Shown: positions 1 to 11,602, numbered from the stretch's first letter. The stretch: DNA of 64,000 nucleotides from Prorocentrum cordatum (GCA_963575745.1 CAUYUJ010014593.1:775008-839007); one strand, 5' to 3'. Notes: generated by a model from the letters alone, not told the origin. Numbers and translations are program-made.

Positions 1-658
1 GGAGGAGGAGGAGGAGGAGGTGGAGGAAGAGGATTCTTCTTTCTCCACCTCCTCTTAGAGGGGGAGGGGGAGGAGGAAGAGGAGCAGGACGAGGACGAGG
101 GCGAGGACGACGACGGGGACGAGGACGGGGACGAGAACGAGGACGAGGACGAGGAGGAGGAGGAGGAGGAGGAGGAGGAGGAGGAGGAGGACGAGGATGA
201 GGACGAGGAGGAAGGGGAGGAGAAGGAGAAGGAGGAAAGCGAGGAGAAGGAGACAAGAGGCAAAACGGAGGAGAGGGAGGAGAGGGATGACAGGGAGGAC
301 AGGAAGGGAGGGAGGAGAAGGAGGAGGAGGAGGAGAAGGAGGGAAGAGGGGGTGGAGGAGGGAGGGGGAGGACGAGGAGGAGGAGGAAGAGGAGGACGAG
401 GAGGGGAGGAAAGAGAACCAGGAGGGGGTGGAGGAGGAGGAGGAGGAGGGGAGGAGGAGGTGGAGGGTGGAGGTGGAGAAGGAGGAGGCGGGGGTGGAGG
501 AGGAGGAGGAGGAGGAGGAGGAGGAAGAGGAGGACGAGGACAAGACGAGGAGGAGGAGGAGGAGGAGGAGAGGAGGAGGAGGGAGGAGGAGGAGGAGGGG
601 AGGGCTGGACGAGGACGGGGACGAGGACAAGGACCAGGAGGAGGAGGAGGAGGAGGAG

Positions 659-689
<31 letters not shown>

Positions 690-933
690 AGGGAGCAGGA
701 CGAGGAGGAGGAGGAAGAGGAGGAAGAGGAGGAGGACGAGGAGGAGGAGGAGGAGGAGGAGGAGGAGGAGAGGGAGACGACCTCGACGACGCCGAGGACG
801 ACGACGACGACGAGGACGACGACGATGACGACGACGACGACGACGAGACGACGACTCCGATGACCTCGACGACCTCGATGCCGGTGCCGACGTCGCTGCC
901 GCCGACGACGATGCCGCCGCCGACGACGACAAT

Positions 934-967
<34 letters not shown>

Positions 968-1012
968 CTGCCGCGGCGGCGACGCTGCTGGCAGGAACTC
1001 GTGACCGGCGTC
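1..1012. repeat. GGA then GAC triplet-repeat block
   Basis: Nearly pure (GGA)n with GAC and GGGA interruptions to about 780, then (GAC)n to about 975. Long open frames on both strands (poly-Glu/Arg/Gly one way, poly-Ser/Pro/Leu the other) come only from the repeat. No gene is supported. Confidence 0.9.
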
Positions 1013-1148
1013 GGCGCGGGCATCAGCGCGCTGAGGCGCCCGACGCGTTGCTCTGCATAACGGTTGCCGTCGCCGCTGTGGGGCCCATCGGCGGCTCTTC
1101 GGTTTCCGGCGCGGACGGCAGCGTTGTCGTCGCATTCGCCGGGGTTGA

Positions 1149-1150
1149 GG

Positions 1151-1192
<42 letters not shown>

Positions 1193-1407
1193 GTCGTCGT
1201 CGTCGTTGCCATCGTCGTCCTCCTCCTCCTCGTTTTCGTCGTCGCCTCGCCGCTGCTGAGCTGCCGCTGCTTCTCCCCCTTCCCCGTGCGCCTCTTCCCC
1301 GATCGGGCGCGTGCTCGCTCTCGGTTGCTCGCAAGATAGATGGCACCATCGATAGTGTTGTGGGTCTTACGGTGGAATTATCTTCCCGTCGTCGCCGTCG
1401 CCGCCGC

Positions 1408-1441
<34 letters not shown>

Positions 1442-1444
1442 CCC
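1149..1444. repeat. GTC/CGT triplet-repeat blocks
   Basis: Two (CGT)n tracts (about 1151-1212 and 1386-1441) are separated by ordinary sequence. They are the reverse complement of the GAC tracts to the left, so the two blocks could pair as a very large imperfect inverted repeat. Not coding. Confidence 0.8.
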
Positions 1445-2187
1445 CTGTTGGGTCCCTCCGCTCATCGCCGTTGCCGTTGTTGTCATGTCCTCTTTTCTCA
1501 CTTACGAAGGGTGCTCACGGAGGTCCACGAAGCCTTGTGTTGGTGTCGGGTTTGGCAGCTTTGGCAGTTTGGCAAGGAAAAAAAACGGCGTGACCACGAA
1601 TGGGCGTGTTCGAACTGAACAAAAAGTGTCGGGGGAGCGTAAGACCCGGGTTTGCCGGGACTCGGGTTCGCCATCGTTTTTTGACGACCGCGACTCGGAT
1701 TTTGACGAGGAGGAGTTTCGTGGGATGTCTGCAGCGGGAGGCCTCGTCAAAATGCAGGCTCGGCCTCGTCATTTTTTTGACGACCTCGTCGGGGATTTCC
1801 GAGTCCCCCGTACCCGGGTCTTACGTCTCCCCGAAAGTGGTGCACACAAGTGTGGACGCGTGGAATGACCACTCGTAGGTCAAGCAGTCGTGCCCCCGCG
1901 GATGAGATCAAGACAGCGGTCTGTCCGCGGTGGTGCGTGATGCATGCAGGTGGCGGCGCGCGGCGCACCTACGATTTCGTGCTCCCTGATCGCGCCAAAA
2001 AACGGCAAGTCACGACCGCACACGTGTGTGAATGTTTTACATGTTGTGCTCCACCCCACTGGGCAAGTTTCGGGTGAAAACGCGGGCAATCATCTGCTCT
2101 ATATGAGAGCAGCAGGGGGCGGGAAGATCTATTGGTTTTCGACCCAGGCCGCCCCCGAGTCTGTGTCGTGCACAAGGAACGCCTCTA
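1445..2187. other. no recognisable feature
   Basis: Moderately GC-rich sequence with only short overlapping frames. I see no domain, repeat unit or RNA gene here. Confidence 0.6.
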
Positions 2188-2372
2188 CGAGGCCTCTTGG
2201 GGCCTCTCAAGAGGTCTCTTGGGGGCCTCTTGAAGGTATCTTGGGGGCCTCGTGGAGGAAGGGGCCGGGATTCAATGTCAGTTCGGGCCTTTATTGGGCC
2301 CCTCTTGTGCGCTCTTGGGGGGCCTCTTGGGCTCCTCTTGGTGGTTTCGGGAGTCCTCTCTGGGCGATCTAG
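2188..2372. repeat. GGCC-TCTTGGG degenerate tandem repeat
   Basis: A 10-12 bp motif of the form GGCCTCTTGGGG recurs about a dozen times. The same family recurs in both orientations across the window (around 9.2, 18.2-20.7, 30.9-32.4, 41.5, 42.4 and 56.1 kb). Frames through it read as Gly/Leu/Trp/Ser-rich and should not be called genes. Confidence 0.75.
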
Positions 2373-3262
2373 TGGCATCTTAGGCCGTCGTGGATGCCCC
2401 CAAGACCGACAAGCCAAGACTGCGAAACTCATCGAAACACTTGTCATTCAATTGAGTTGGCCCCGTGGGCTGCCCCAGCGCCTCCAAGACTGCCCAAGAG
2501 GCGTCCAAAGGGCTCGAAGGGACTCGAAGGGATCGAGTCGCCCGAAGGGGCCCGACGATATCGGGTCGCTCGACGCCTGCGCGCAGAACAGAACGAGAAT
2601 TCGTCTCGAAGTGGACGCCCATCCCCGAGCTGACGGGGGCAAAGGGAGTCTGCTGCCCGTGTATTATTGCTTGCCGATGCTCGCGCCCGTGTGCTATTAG
2701 TTTGCCGGTGCGTGACTCGTGGCACTGACTCGTTTGGGGTAAGCGTTCACCGTGCGAGTTGCTCGGCCGATTCGAGGCAGCTGGTGCTGCCGCGCTCCCG
2801 AGCCCCACGCTCCACCCTGACAGGTCGAACAAAGAGCGTCGGCATCTTTTCCGCCGCCATCGTGCTCCGCCCTCCCCGTCCCGCCGTCCATCATCGCCTT
2901 CCTCCTCCCTCCCGCCCCCCCGGCAGCTTGCGGGAGCGAGAGCAGGCCTGAAAGACAGGGCTTCCACGGGTGGCGCCATCAGCCTGCGCCGTGGGCCGCA
3001 GAGCCTCGAGCACGGCCCGCCGGCGGCCGCGCCGAGGGGCCGCGCCTTTCGGCCACCGGCACCGAGAGCGGCCCGCTGCCGGCGTCGCCGCAGGCCGCGC
3101 CCTCGGCCGCCGCCGCCCCCCGCCCCTGGTCTGCCACGGCGAGCGCCCTCGTCGCCCGCGCCGCCGCCGCCCGCAGCCGCGCGGGCTCGAGGGCCCCGAG
3201 CGACGACCAATTCGCTCCTCGCGCGGGCGGCCCCGCCGCCCCGCCGACCGAGGCCGCGCCCC
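2373..3262. other. GC-rich upstream region of the metalloprotease gene
   Basis: The metalloprotease frame stays open upstream to 2759, but residues there are Arg/Pro/Ala-rich and low in complexity, as expected of GC-rich non-coding DNA. No spliced-leader relic or promoter motif was recognised. Confidence 0.5.
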
Positions 3263-5390
3263 ATGTCGTGCGCGGCCGCGGCCCCCGAGCAGGCGCCCCC
3301 CGAGGCAGGCGCCGGGCGCGGCGAGGCCGACGAGGTGTTCTTCGTGGCGCTGTCGTACAGGGGCGCCTCCTACGAGGTGCCCGTCCAGTCGGAGGAGGCG
3401 GTGGCCTCCATCTTCGACTTTGTGCAGGAGGCCCTGGACTTCCCGAGGGAGAACTGCAAGCTCATCCACCGGGGCAAGGTGCTCAGGCCGGACCACGACG
3501 ACCTCACGGTCGGAGAAGCCGGCCTGACGGCAGGGGCCAAGCTCATGCTGGTCGCGAGCTCCGCCCACGACGTCGCTTTCGTGCAGAAGTCGCGGGCCGA
3601 CCCGCTGGTGAAGGGATTCACCGAGGAGGAGCGCGACGAGGCCAGCCGCCGCAAGCGAATGCGGGCCGGAAACGGGACCGCTTGGGGCACGAAGCAGGAC
3701 CCGGAGTTTTGCTTTGGCTCTATCAAGGCCGAGTTCAAGTACAATACGCCATCCCCCTTCGAGGCGGAGAGGTTGTTGCAGAAGTTGGCCACCGACCCGG
3801 GCATCATCGACATCATGAAGTCACGAAGCTTCAAAGTTGGCGTTTTGACAGAGATGAGCCCTCAAGAGGCTGCGGACCGGATGTCCAAGCGCGGGACACC
3901 TGGTATGGATCTGTTGGGCTACAACATGGGAGCAGGAGGTATGATCGTGCTCAAGCTGCGGACAGACAACACGAAAGGTTTTCGACCGTACCATGACCTC
4001 ATCAACACGCTCATTCACGAGTTGACTCACAACGTTTGGGGCCCGCACGACAATAACTTCTGGAAGCTGTACGGCGAACTCAAGGCTCAGTACATGCGCT
4101 TCCACCGCTTCTGGAGCCACGGCGGACGCGCGGCTGGCAGCGACTCTAACGAGCAGTTCGCAGGCTTCAGCGGTGATGGTGACGAAGGCGATGCCAGCGG
4201 CAGCTCGGGCTTCGGCCACGTCCTCGGAGGTGGCGAGGCGCCAGCCCACGCCCTGGGCGGCGGGTTGCCCGAGAGCGCCGCCGAGAGGCGCGCGCAGGCC
4301 CTGAGAGCCCTCGAGCAGCGCACCCTGCAGCAAGAGCAGGCCGCGCTCGTGGAGGAGGCCAAGATGGTGGGCGAGGCACCAGCGCCCAACTTCCTGGCCG
4401 GCGACGGCACCTGGAAGATGATGTGCCCCTGCGGCCAGGTGCACGACGGCCCGCCCTGCATGGCGGCGGCGCCCAGCGCGGACCCCGCCGCCCAGGCGGT
4501 CGCGGAGGCGCAGGGCGACGGCGTGCCCTCGCCGCGCGAGGCGACGGGCGAGGCGCCCGCGGAGGCGGCCCCGAGCGGCGCCGCCGCCGCCGAGGATCGA
4601 CCCTGGATCCTCCTCCTCCTCCTCCTCCTCCTCCTCCTCCTCCTCCTCCTCCTCCTCCTCCTCCCTTGCCCTCCCCCCTCCTCCCCCCCTAAGGCGCCTC
4701 TGCCCGGCCCCGGGCCGCCTGCCCCCGCAGAGGCGGACGCCGGCGCGGAGCTGGGCCAGCAGGCGCGAGCGCCCAGCCGGGGCCCTCCGACGGAGGGCGC
4801 CAGCGGCGGCGGCGTCGATCGCCACTGCGGCCGCGGCAGTGGCGGCGACAGCGGCTGTCGCAGCGACGACGGCCGCGACCGCGGCGGCGGCGGCGGCACA
4901 GCCCAGCAGGCCTGGGCGCCACCCGCCGAGGCCCCGGGGCAGCTGGCGCCGGACGTCCCTGGGCTGGATCGCGCGGAGCTGGAGGCGAGCGGCCTGGACG
5001 GCGCCTCGGTGTGGATCGAGCGCTTCAGCGGCCAGCTGCGCGCCTTCCTCGCGCCCCCCTCAGGCCCGGCGGGGCTGCGGCCCGAGGCTCGGGCCGCCGT
5101 GGAGATGCTCCTGCGTCTGGTCCGCAACATCGTGGGCAGCCCTGGCGAGGCGAAGTTCAGAAAGATCCGGGCAGGGAACCCTCGGATCCGGGCCTGCCTG
5201 CTTGGGGCCGGGGCGGAGGTCGAGAGCCTGATGACCATGTTGGGCTTCGAGCATACCACCGAGGCTGGCGAGCAGGTCTACGTCATCAGGGATAAGACTT
5301 TCGATTGCGCCAGGCTGCGCCTTGGACAGGAGCTGCTGGAGATGGAACTTGGACCGAGTGGTGCGCAGCGCTTCGCGAGTTCACGGCCAG
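3263..5390 (+). CDS. ubiquitin-like + WLM metalloprotease + PUB domain protein (Wss1/SPRTN-like)
   Basis: Counting from the ATG at 3263: a ubiquitin-like fold spans residues about 24-100 (VFFVALSYRG to GAKLMLVAS). A WLM zinc-protease domain spans about 148-285, with the ligand motif HELTHNVWGPHD (His252, Glu253, His256, His262). A Cys-rich patch, CPCGQVHDGPPC, follows near 387. A poly-Leu tract encoded by (TCC)n lies at 4606-4663, and a PUB domain at about 605-690 (AKFRKIRAGNP, GAEVESLMTMLGFE). WLM proteases of the Wss1 family cut DNA-protein crosslinks, and PUB domains bind Cdc48/p97, so a role in crosslink repair or ubiquitin/SUMO-linked proteolysis is likely. No intron interrupts the domains. 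The frame stays open to a TGA at 5729-5731, but residues after the PUB domain lose protein character. A good GT donor (CAG|GTAGAC) at 5391 is therefore taken as the exon end, and the last exon is not identified. Confidence 0.85.
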
Positions 5391-6510
5391 GTAGACGATC
5401 CTCTGCTCCTCCTGCTCTTCACCATTATGAGAACAAAGACAGCGACACACACACACACACATCAATTTTCGGAGGTCCGCGCGGAGTTATTGGACCGGCG
5501 ATGGACCCTGCTCCCTGGCGCTCGGAGCGCGCCGTCGGAGGGCCCAACGCAGGCCCAAGAAGTTGTGGACCTTCGACGGCTTATGTGTTTGTGGCTTGTT
5601 CTTCTGCAGCTCCGCTTCCTCCTCATCATATCGTCCTCCGTCCCTCCCGCCTCCCTGCAAACAGGAACGCCTTGTCGCATCTCCAGGCCCGTGGGCGGCG
5701 CGGGTCGGGGGGTTCGCCCGAGGCCCTCTGACAGCATGAGTTCTGACCAAGAAGGCGGTCTCCAAACACGGCCTCGCGAGGGCGCTGGGAGATCCGCACA
5801 TCCCAATGGCGCGATGAGCTAAGTTGGGTGACCTAGATGAGCTTGAGTGCGGCCCCGATGCTTGCACAGATTCAGAGGAGGAAGAGGTACCCATACCTCT
5901 GCCCCTCCCTGGTTTTTCCCCATTTCTGGGCCCCCTGGGACGTCCTCGTCGCCCTCGCCAGATTCGCCTCGAAATGCGAGTCAGAACACACCCTGGGAGA
6001 GGTCCGGGGAGTAGCGGTATTGGTACCTTTTGGCTTCCCCACAGAGGGGGCAGGCGGCTTACAACGTCGACCTCTCGTCCGAGGCTTGCCCGCCAGCTAC
6101 GGGCCTTGAGCTTGGGAGCCCTGACAGGTTTTTAGGGCGGGTGGTCTTCACAATCGGGTTCTCGCATGATGTTCGCAGCGTATAATGCAAACAAGTGAAC
6201 CTCCGCAGGCAGCTCACCTCCTCCTCCCCCGCCAGCCAGCGCGCCCCCTCCGCCCCGACCCCTTTATTTTGGCAAGTGCCAATTGTTATTTCCGTATCTG
6301 CCTAGCTTTTGTACGTGTTGTTCTCGTGTGTTTCTCTTTAGGTCCAGTCAAGGTGAAGCCCGGGCCAGATCCCGAGCACGAGCACGGGCCGTGATCCCGA
6401 GAAGCTCTAATCATCACCTTCCCGGCGGGCTCGGACAACTTTTGTTTTAGTCGTGCCCGTTCCGTTTGTTTCTTAATCGTTGGGTCACATGATGTTCCCC
6501 CCCCCCCTCG
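5391..6510. other. 3' flank or intron of the metalloprotease gene; no gene seen
   Basis: It contains a short (CA)n at about 5443-5461. It is otherwise unremarkable, with lower-GC patches near 6280-6480. Any terminal exon of the upstream gene could lie here but was not recognised. Confidence 0.45.
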
Positions 6511-6516
6511 CCCACA

Positions 6517-6630
6517 ATGACGTAACGCTCCCCCCCCCAGTGCGTCCCCGGCCGGCATTGCCACAATGCGTCCAGCACCACAATCTGTGGTGTTGGGCCC
6601 ACGCGGCGCGGGGGTGGGGCGTTACGTTAT
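6517..6630. mobile_element. small foldback element (possible MITE)
   Basis: ATGACGTAACGC at 6517-6528 is mirrored by GCGTTACGTTAT at 6619-6630 (11 of 12 pairing). The centre holds a second hairpin, CAGCACCACA (6573-6582) against TGTGGTGTTG (6586-6595). Nested inverted repeats around C/G runs suggest a non-autonomous foldback element. No target duplication was established. Confidence 0.4.
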
Positions 6631-6636
6631 GCCCCC

Positions 6637-7499
6637 CCATAACACTCGTTCTCGCCGCGAATAAGTTGAGGGGGCCCTGGGACGTGAGGAGAGGCGCATA
6701 CGGTGGGGGGCGTTGGTTCATGGATGTGCCCAGGAGGCTTCAGACCCTCGAGGGTTCTCTATCTGATGAGGGCGGCGGTGATTTCTGTGGCCAATCCACG
6801 ATGGAAGTGCCACCGGCTTCCAGACGCTGGACTCCTTTCTCCTGTATCCAATGGCTTCTCTCCCAATACCCTCACCGTATGAGGAACGCCAAGTGGGTCG
6901 CTCTGAGAGGCCCGCGCCCTCGGGGGACCGTAAGGTTGGCATCTCTGCCTCGGCATGGGGCCCGCGGAAGGCTGGCGGAAGCACAGGGGGGGCGGGTCCG
7001 CCGGCGCAAGCCATGGCGGAGGAAAGAGATGCGCCCCCCCAGGAGATGCCAAGCCGCTGCATTCAGGCCTACGGGACTGGCCAGACAGGGAGCGGCTGGG
7101 CCTGTCTGGTCACGGTGAGCCTCGGCCAGCTAGGGGGAGGTGGCGGAGGAGGAGGAGGAGGAGGAGGAGGAGGAGGGGGAGGAGGCGGAGGAGGCGGAGT
7201 GGGAGGAGGACAAGCTTCCCCTCGGGGCGAAAGCTTGCCCGTGTCCGCGGCATCGCGGGCCGGGCCACTGGGCCGCTGACGAGGGGCGCTTGTCTTCGCG
7301 GCTGCCCCCGCGCAGGGCGCCTCCGTGCGACCGCAGTTCCGCGGAGCCGGGCCCCGGAGGCCAGACCGCGAGGGCGCGGACAGGGATTTGTTCGCCGCTC
7401 GTGATCCCCGCACTGCGGCATCGGTGGTGTGTGCTGGGATGGCTTCGGCCCTTCCCCCCTGCCCCATCCCCATGCTCGGGGGCCCCAAAACGTTGTGGC
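6637..7499. other. no gene; contains a GGA tract
   Basis: A (GGA)n tract lies at about 7138-7213. The frames through it are Gly- or Glu-rich artefacts. Confidence 0.5.
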
Positions 7500-7624
7500 T
7501 TGGCATCGCTCGGACGTGTGCATTTTTCCTTCGGCGAGGACCATCGAGGAGCATCCTTGATCATTTGGCGAAAGAACCACGCGCGAAACCGAAAAAAACA
7601 GGGAATGGACGTCCAAACGATGGC
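7500..7624 (+). mobile_element. introner-like short element, copy 1
   Basis: A 125-bp unit begins TTGGCATCGCTCGGACGT and ends GACGTCCAAACGATGGC, which form imperfect terminal inverted repeats of about 17 bp. Closely similar copies lie at 33414-34500 (interrupted) and 35547-35676, both inside a kelch-gene intron. No coding capacity. The size, inverted ends and intronic location of the sister copies fit dinoflagellate introner elements or MITEs. Confidence 0.7.
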
Positions 7625-8924
7625 GAGTGTGGGGACCACACCGCGTGGTGAGCCAGTGGGGATTCGGGGTCGCCACGCGGTTTTGGGACTGGAGTCGTTC
7701 TCCGAGGATGTCTGGAGCGGCTGTGGCATCCGAGATCCCCAAACCGTGCGGTGACGGACCGCGTGGTGAGGTCGTTGGGGATTCCGAGGTCGCCACGCGG
7801 TCCGCCACCACGCGGTTCTGGGGCCCCGGTCATCCCCTCCGCGTCCCCCTTTTTCTTCATCGGCGGCCTCCCCCCCCTCTCCACTATTTCTCAGGGCCTC
7901 TCCTTCCCAACCCGCGACCACTCCTCCAACTATCAGGGTGAGCTCCCCCGGGAGGGGGGCGTGTTGGACAGGCAGGCGCTGCCGAATAGCATGTTGCACC
8001 TGGCTCTAGCAGCAGTCAAAGACTGCCCCCCCCCCCCCCAGAAGCGCTCCCTGGGGGCTCTCCCGTTCCCCCCCCCCAGCGCGCCCTGCTGTTCGAGTGC
8101 TTCGCTGGGGTGACCTTACGCCAGCGACCCCAAGGGGGCCTGCGGATCCCACCGCTGTGCAGTAGGCAAGGGGCATGGCAGTCTCGGCACGGCGCCCGCG
8201 GCTTCGTTGTGCAGCATGCTGGCCACTGGCGTTGCCAGATTGGCGCATGTCGGCCTCTGGCGTTGCCAGATTGGCCGGGCTGTTGTTCGTAGATAAGTTC
8301 GACAGCGGGACGTGCTTCCACTTGCGATGACGTTCCTCCGATAGTGCTTGGTACGGTAAGTTCGCGCCGCATTGACCTGGCGGCGACCCCAGCGTGGTCT
8401 TGCAAGGTTGCACGCCGCCATTGGCCCAGAATGGGTCGACTTCGAACGATCGGCTCCGTCCGAAAGCCGCGATCGTTCAAGGTTGAACGATCCACGCGGG
8501 GTCCGTTTCGGACGCCGACGCCATCGTGACGGTAACTTGCCGCATCGGATTTCGCAGGCGATCTCTCGCCCTCAACCCCCGACGTTTCGACAAAAATCAG
8601 GCCGCACACAAAAGATGGAACGTTCGGGGATACACCTCCAGGGAAGTTATTCGTACGCACCCCTGTCGAGGATGGGCGCCCCCCCGATCGTGTATACATA
8701 TATATATATATACATAAACACACAAGACTGTGTGTTGGCGCCTTGCGCCGTGCAACTTAAGAGAGAGGTAGATCAATCAAAACAGCGATCGCTCTTGGTT
8801 GCAATGTTCGCCATCACCGTTATCACATCGTTGTTCCACCTCCCTCCCTCATGTGTGCTCTTCCTCTTCCCCGTTCTCGCCTCACTTGCCCCGCGAACAC
8901 TTCCCCATCCTCATCAGATCCGAC
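7625..8924. other. no gene; several short local repeats
   Basis: A GATTC-GGTCGCCACGCGG motif occurs twice (about 7661-7680 and 7779-7800). Poly-C runs lie near 8026-8040 and 8071-8079. A 30-bp tandem pair (TGGCGTTGCCAGATTGGC core) is at 8216-8276, and a (TA)n tract is at about 8694-8716. No coding region is supported. Confidence 0.5.
8471..8492. repeat. 22-bp palindrome
   Basis: GATCGTTCAA, then GG, then TTGAACGATC: perfect 10-bp arms around a 2-bp centre. It resembles a dimeric protein-binding site or hairpin tip, but nothing adjacent assigns a function. Confidence 0.5.
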
Positions 8925-9079
8925 GAAGGCGTCTATACACCACCACCGTGCCAGTCCAGGGCCATCCTGGGCCCCAGGGTGGTGTATAGACCCTCCTGGC
9001 TTCGGCCAGGAGGGCGTATAAACCATGCCAGCGCCAGGATGGCCCTGGCCTGGCACGGTGGTGGTGTATAGACGCCTTC
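8925..9079. mobile_element. 155-bp foldback element with 46-bp terminal inverted repeats
   Basis: The left arm 8925-8970 (starts GAAGGCGTCTATACACC) pairs almost perfectly with 9034-9079, with a single mismatch seen. The centre holds another perfect hairpin: CCCTCCTGGC, a TTCG tetraloop, GCCAGGAGGG. There is no ORF, so it is a non-autonomous MITE or foldback element. Confidence 0.75.
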
Positions 9080-9787
9080 TGCGTATCAGACGTGTTTGCG
9101 GAGGCTCCTCCGAGGCGAATTTTTGGAGGACCTCGCGAAAGCTTATTAGGGGGCTCCCTGGGCGCCTCAGGAGACGTCCCTGGCGCCTTTTTGGCGGCCT
9201 CTGGGGCGCTCCTCGGGCCACAATGCCGCGAACCGCGGTCTCGGGCCACGGTTTGAATGCTTCGTGTGGGCATCTTGGGGCAGTTTGGGGCCGTCTTGGG
9301 GCCTTTCGTGGGCAGTTTCTGAGCCCTCTTGGGGCGTATTGGTGTTCTCTTTGAGTGTCAGAAAGTTTGCCCTGGTCGTTTTGGAACGGTTTTTCTGTGC
9401 TTTTCAGGTTATCTCGGACGCCCTGAACACCGAATAGCCTAGTAGCCCAACATCATGCAAAATTCATAGGGAAATCAACGTTTCTGGCGTTTTGGAAGCA
9501 TTTTGGGGGCTGATATTTGGGCCGTATTCGGGCATCTGGCAAGGGTCTGGGGCCACTGGAGGCACTCTTGGACCGTCTTGGGGGGTTGTTGGGACCGCCG
9601 CTGGCCAATTTGCACGGCATGGCAGGGACTTCCAGAGACCCGGAAATCTCGCGGGACCCTCTGGGGCGCCCAGGAACCCTGGGCGCCGGGGATCCCGTTT
9701 CGCGGGGGAGTCTGCAGGGTCCCAGGTTATAGAAATATAGGAAAAGGGAATGCTAGCCAGCGTGGACCCCAGACGGCGCGTTTCGAG
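9080..9787. other. no gene; GGCC-TCTTGGG-type motifs
   Basis: About 9110-9345 and 9505-9700 carry scattered copies of the CTTGGGGCC/GGCCGTCTTGG motif. No domain is recognisable. Confidence 0.5.
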
Positions 9788-10095
9788 CAATATGCGTTGT
9801 GCAATCTACGCGGTGCAAGTCACGCGGGGCAGTATATGTTGTGCAATTGACGTTGCGCGTTATACGCGGCGCAATATACATGGAGTGCAATATATGTTAT
9901 GCTTCGACCGTGCAACTGATGTTGTGCAACCCACGTGGTGCAATGTATGCGGTTCAGTATATGTTGTGCAAACTACGTGGTGCAACCTACGTGGTTCAAT
10001 CTAAGGTGTGCAGTCTACGTGGTGCAGCATATGTTGCGCATTCTATGTGGTGCATCATATGTTGTGCAATCCACGCGGTGCAATATATGCGGTGT
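9788..10095. repeat. 14-bp degenerate tandem array
   Basis: About 22 units of a 14-bp motif, consensus AATCTACGTGGTGC with C/T and G/T variation (for example AACCCACGTGGTGC and AGTATATGTTGTGC). Since 14 is not a multiple of three, all frames translate to similar Val-Cys-Tyr-Gln strings, which are not genes. A few more units occur near 11024-11090. Confidence 0.75.
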
Positions 10096-11097
10096 CATTG
10101 GCCACGTTGCACCGCGCGTAACCACTTTGGACGCTCGTACAAACATCCCACCCTCCCACACGCATCCTGGTCGGCAAAACTCATAAAGTCGCGACTGCAG
10201 TCGCAGCGCGGAGCTCGTTTGCAAATTTCAGCGAGCTCGCTGGCACGCGGACCCTCGTGGCGCGGGCAAAGTCCATCTTGCGGGAGACAGCGTGGACGAC
10301 AACGTCGACAAAAGATGATAAGGTTGTTGGCAGAATCCATAGGTCGCGAGTACCATTACAGCGTGGAGCCCTTCCGATAATTTCATCATGTCCACTGGCG
10401 CGCGGACGCTCGTCGCGCGGGCGAATTCCATTTTGCGCGAGTGAGCGCGGACGACCGTTGCGACAAACGACGATGATAATGATCACGACGCTTCCGACAT
10501 GACGATGGCGGTGCCCCGCACGGTATCATTTGACATGGATCATGCCTTTGGCAAGCGCTCGAGGGCATTGTAATCGGGTCGACGCGCGCGCGAACGCGCC
10601 CTTGGACAGGGAAGTTGTAAAACAAAACGTTGGATTTCTTAGGGGTCCGCAAGAACGCGCGGGATGAAATGTTGCAAGGTCGCTGTCGAAATCCAATGGG
10701 TCGTTTTTGTTTTAACGCTGCGATCGCAATGAAAACATTGGTGTTGGAAGAATTTCGTTTTGCGCGCGCGCATGTGGCCCGCGTGGTATTATTTCAGAAA
10801 GTTTCGTGCACTCAGCTCATCTTGGATCAACGCATGCGCACCGCATGGTATGATTTGACAGGGATGAAGGGGGGGGCGATGCCGGGATTTGTTGGGATGG
10901 TCTGAAATCATATGGAAGATGAGCAATGCGACAAAACCACATGTAAATTGCAAAACCCCATGGGGGAGTGGTAATCCCAGGGGGGGGGGGAGAATCCAAT
11001 TTCTCTTAGGAGAGGCGAATCCTTATTGTGCAATCTATGTGGTGCCGCTCATGTGGCGCAATGTGCGCGGCGCAAGCTTAGGTTGTGAAATTTAGGG
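10096..11097. other. no gene; diverged tandem duplication
   Basis: A segment of about 120 bp near 10190-10315 is repeated at about 10350-10477 (shared cores CGCGCGGGC, TTGCG, GACAACG/GACCG then GACAAA, GATGAT). The remainder is unremarkable. 11024-11090 holds a few GTGCAATCTATGTGG units related to the 14-bp array. Confidence 0.45.
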
Positions 11098-11440
11098 CGG
11101 CGACGAGGCGGCGACGCCGGCAACATAGCCGCCAAACCGACAGACAGGCCAAGACGACCGGCGGCGACGAGGCGGCGACGGGGCCGCGAATGCAGCTACA
11201 TCGCTGCCAGACCGAAGGACAAACCCTGACGACGGGCGGCCGGCGACGACGCGGCGACGGGGCCGCGAATGCGGCCACATTGCCGCCACACCGACCGACA
11301 GGCCCAGGCGACAGGCGGCGACGGGGCGACGACGGCAGCCACATAGCCGCCAAACCGAAAACATGGCCCAGACGACGGGCGGCGACGAGGCGGCGACGAG
11401 CCGGCGAAGGCGGCCGTTTAGCCGACAGACCGAAGACACG
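11098..11440. repeat. minisatellite of about 64-80 bp
   Basis: Five diverged units each contain ACATAGCCGCCAAACCGA, followed by GACAGGCC-AGACGAC and GGCGGCGACGAGGCGGCGAC. It directly precedes the retrotransposon at 11511. Arg-rich frames across it are artefacts. Confidence 0.6.
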
Positions 11441-11510
11441 GCCCAGTTCTTCAGAACAGAAGTATGAACCCCTAAGTACAAACACTGTTTCGGGAATGTT
11501 TATGCCTATA

Positions 11511-11602
11511 TGGCAATGCGTGCATGTGAATCTTTTCTGAGAGTGCCTTGAGGACAGGGGGCCGCGCGTCACAGCACGCCCGCTACCGATTGTGCTCAAG
11601 CT
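11511..11602 (+). repeat. split direct repeat A1
   Basis: 92 bp starting TGGCAATGCGTGCATGTG and ending GTGCTCAAGCT. It appears identical to 17870-17961 and marks the left end of the YR element. Confidence 0.9.

Noticed and set aside
55-1212. Long open frames through the first kilobase on both strands
   Set aside because: They consist of homopolymeric residue runs produced by GGA/GAC/GTC triplets; no domain or unbiased sequence.
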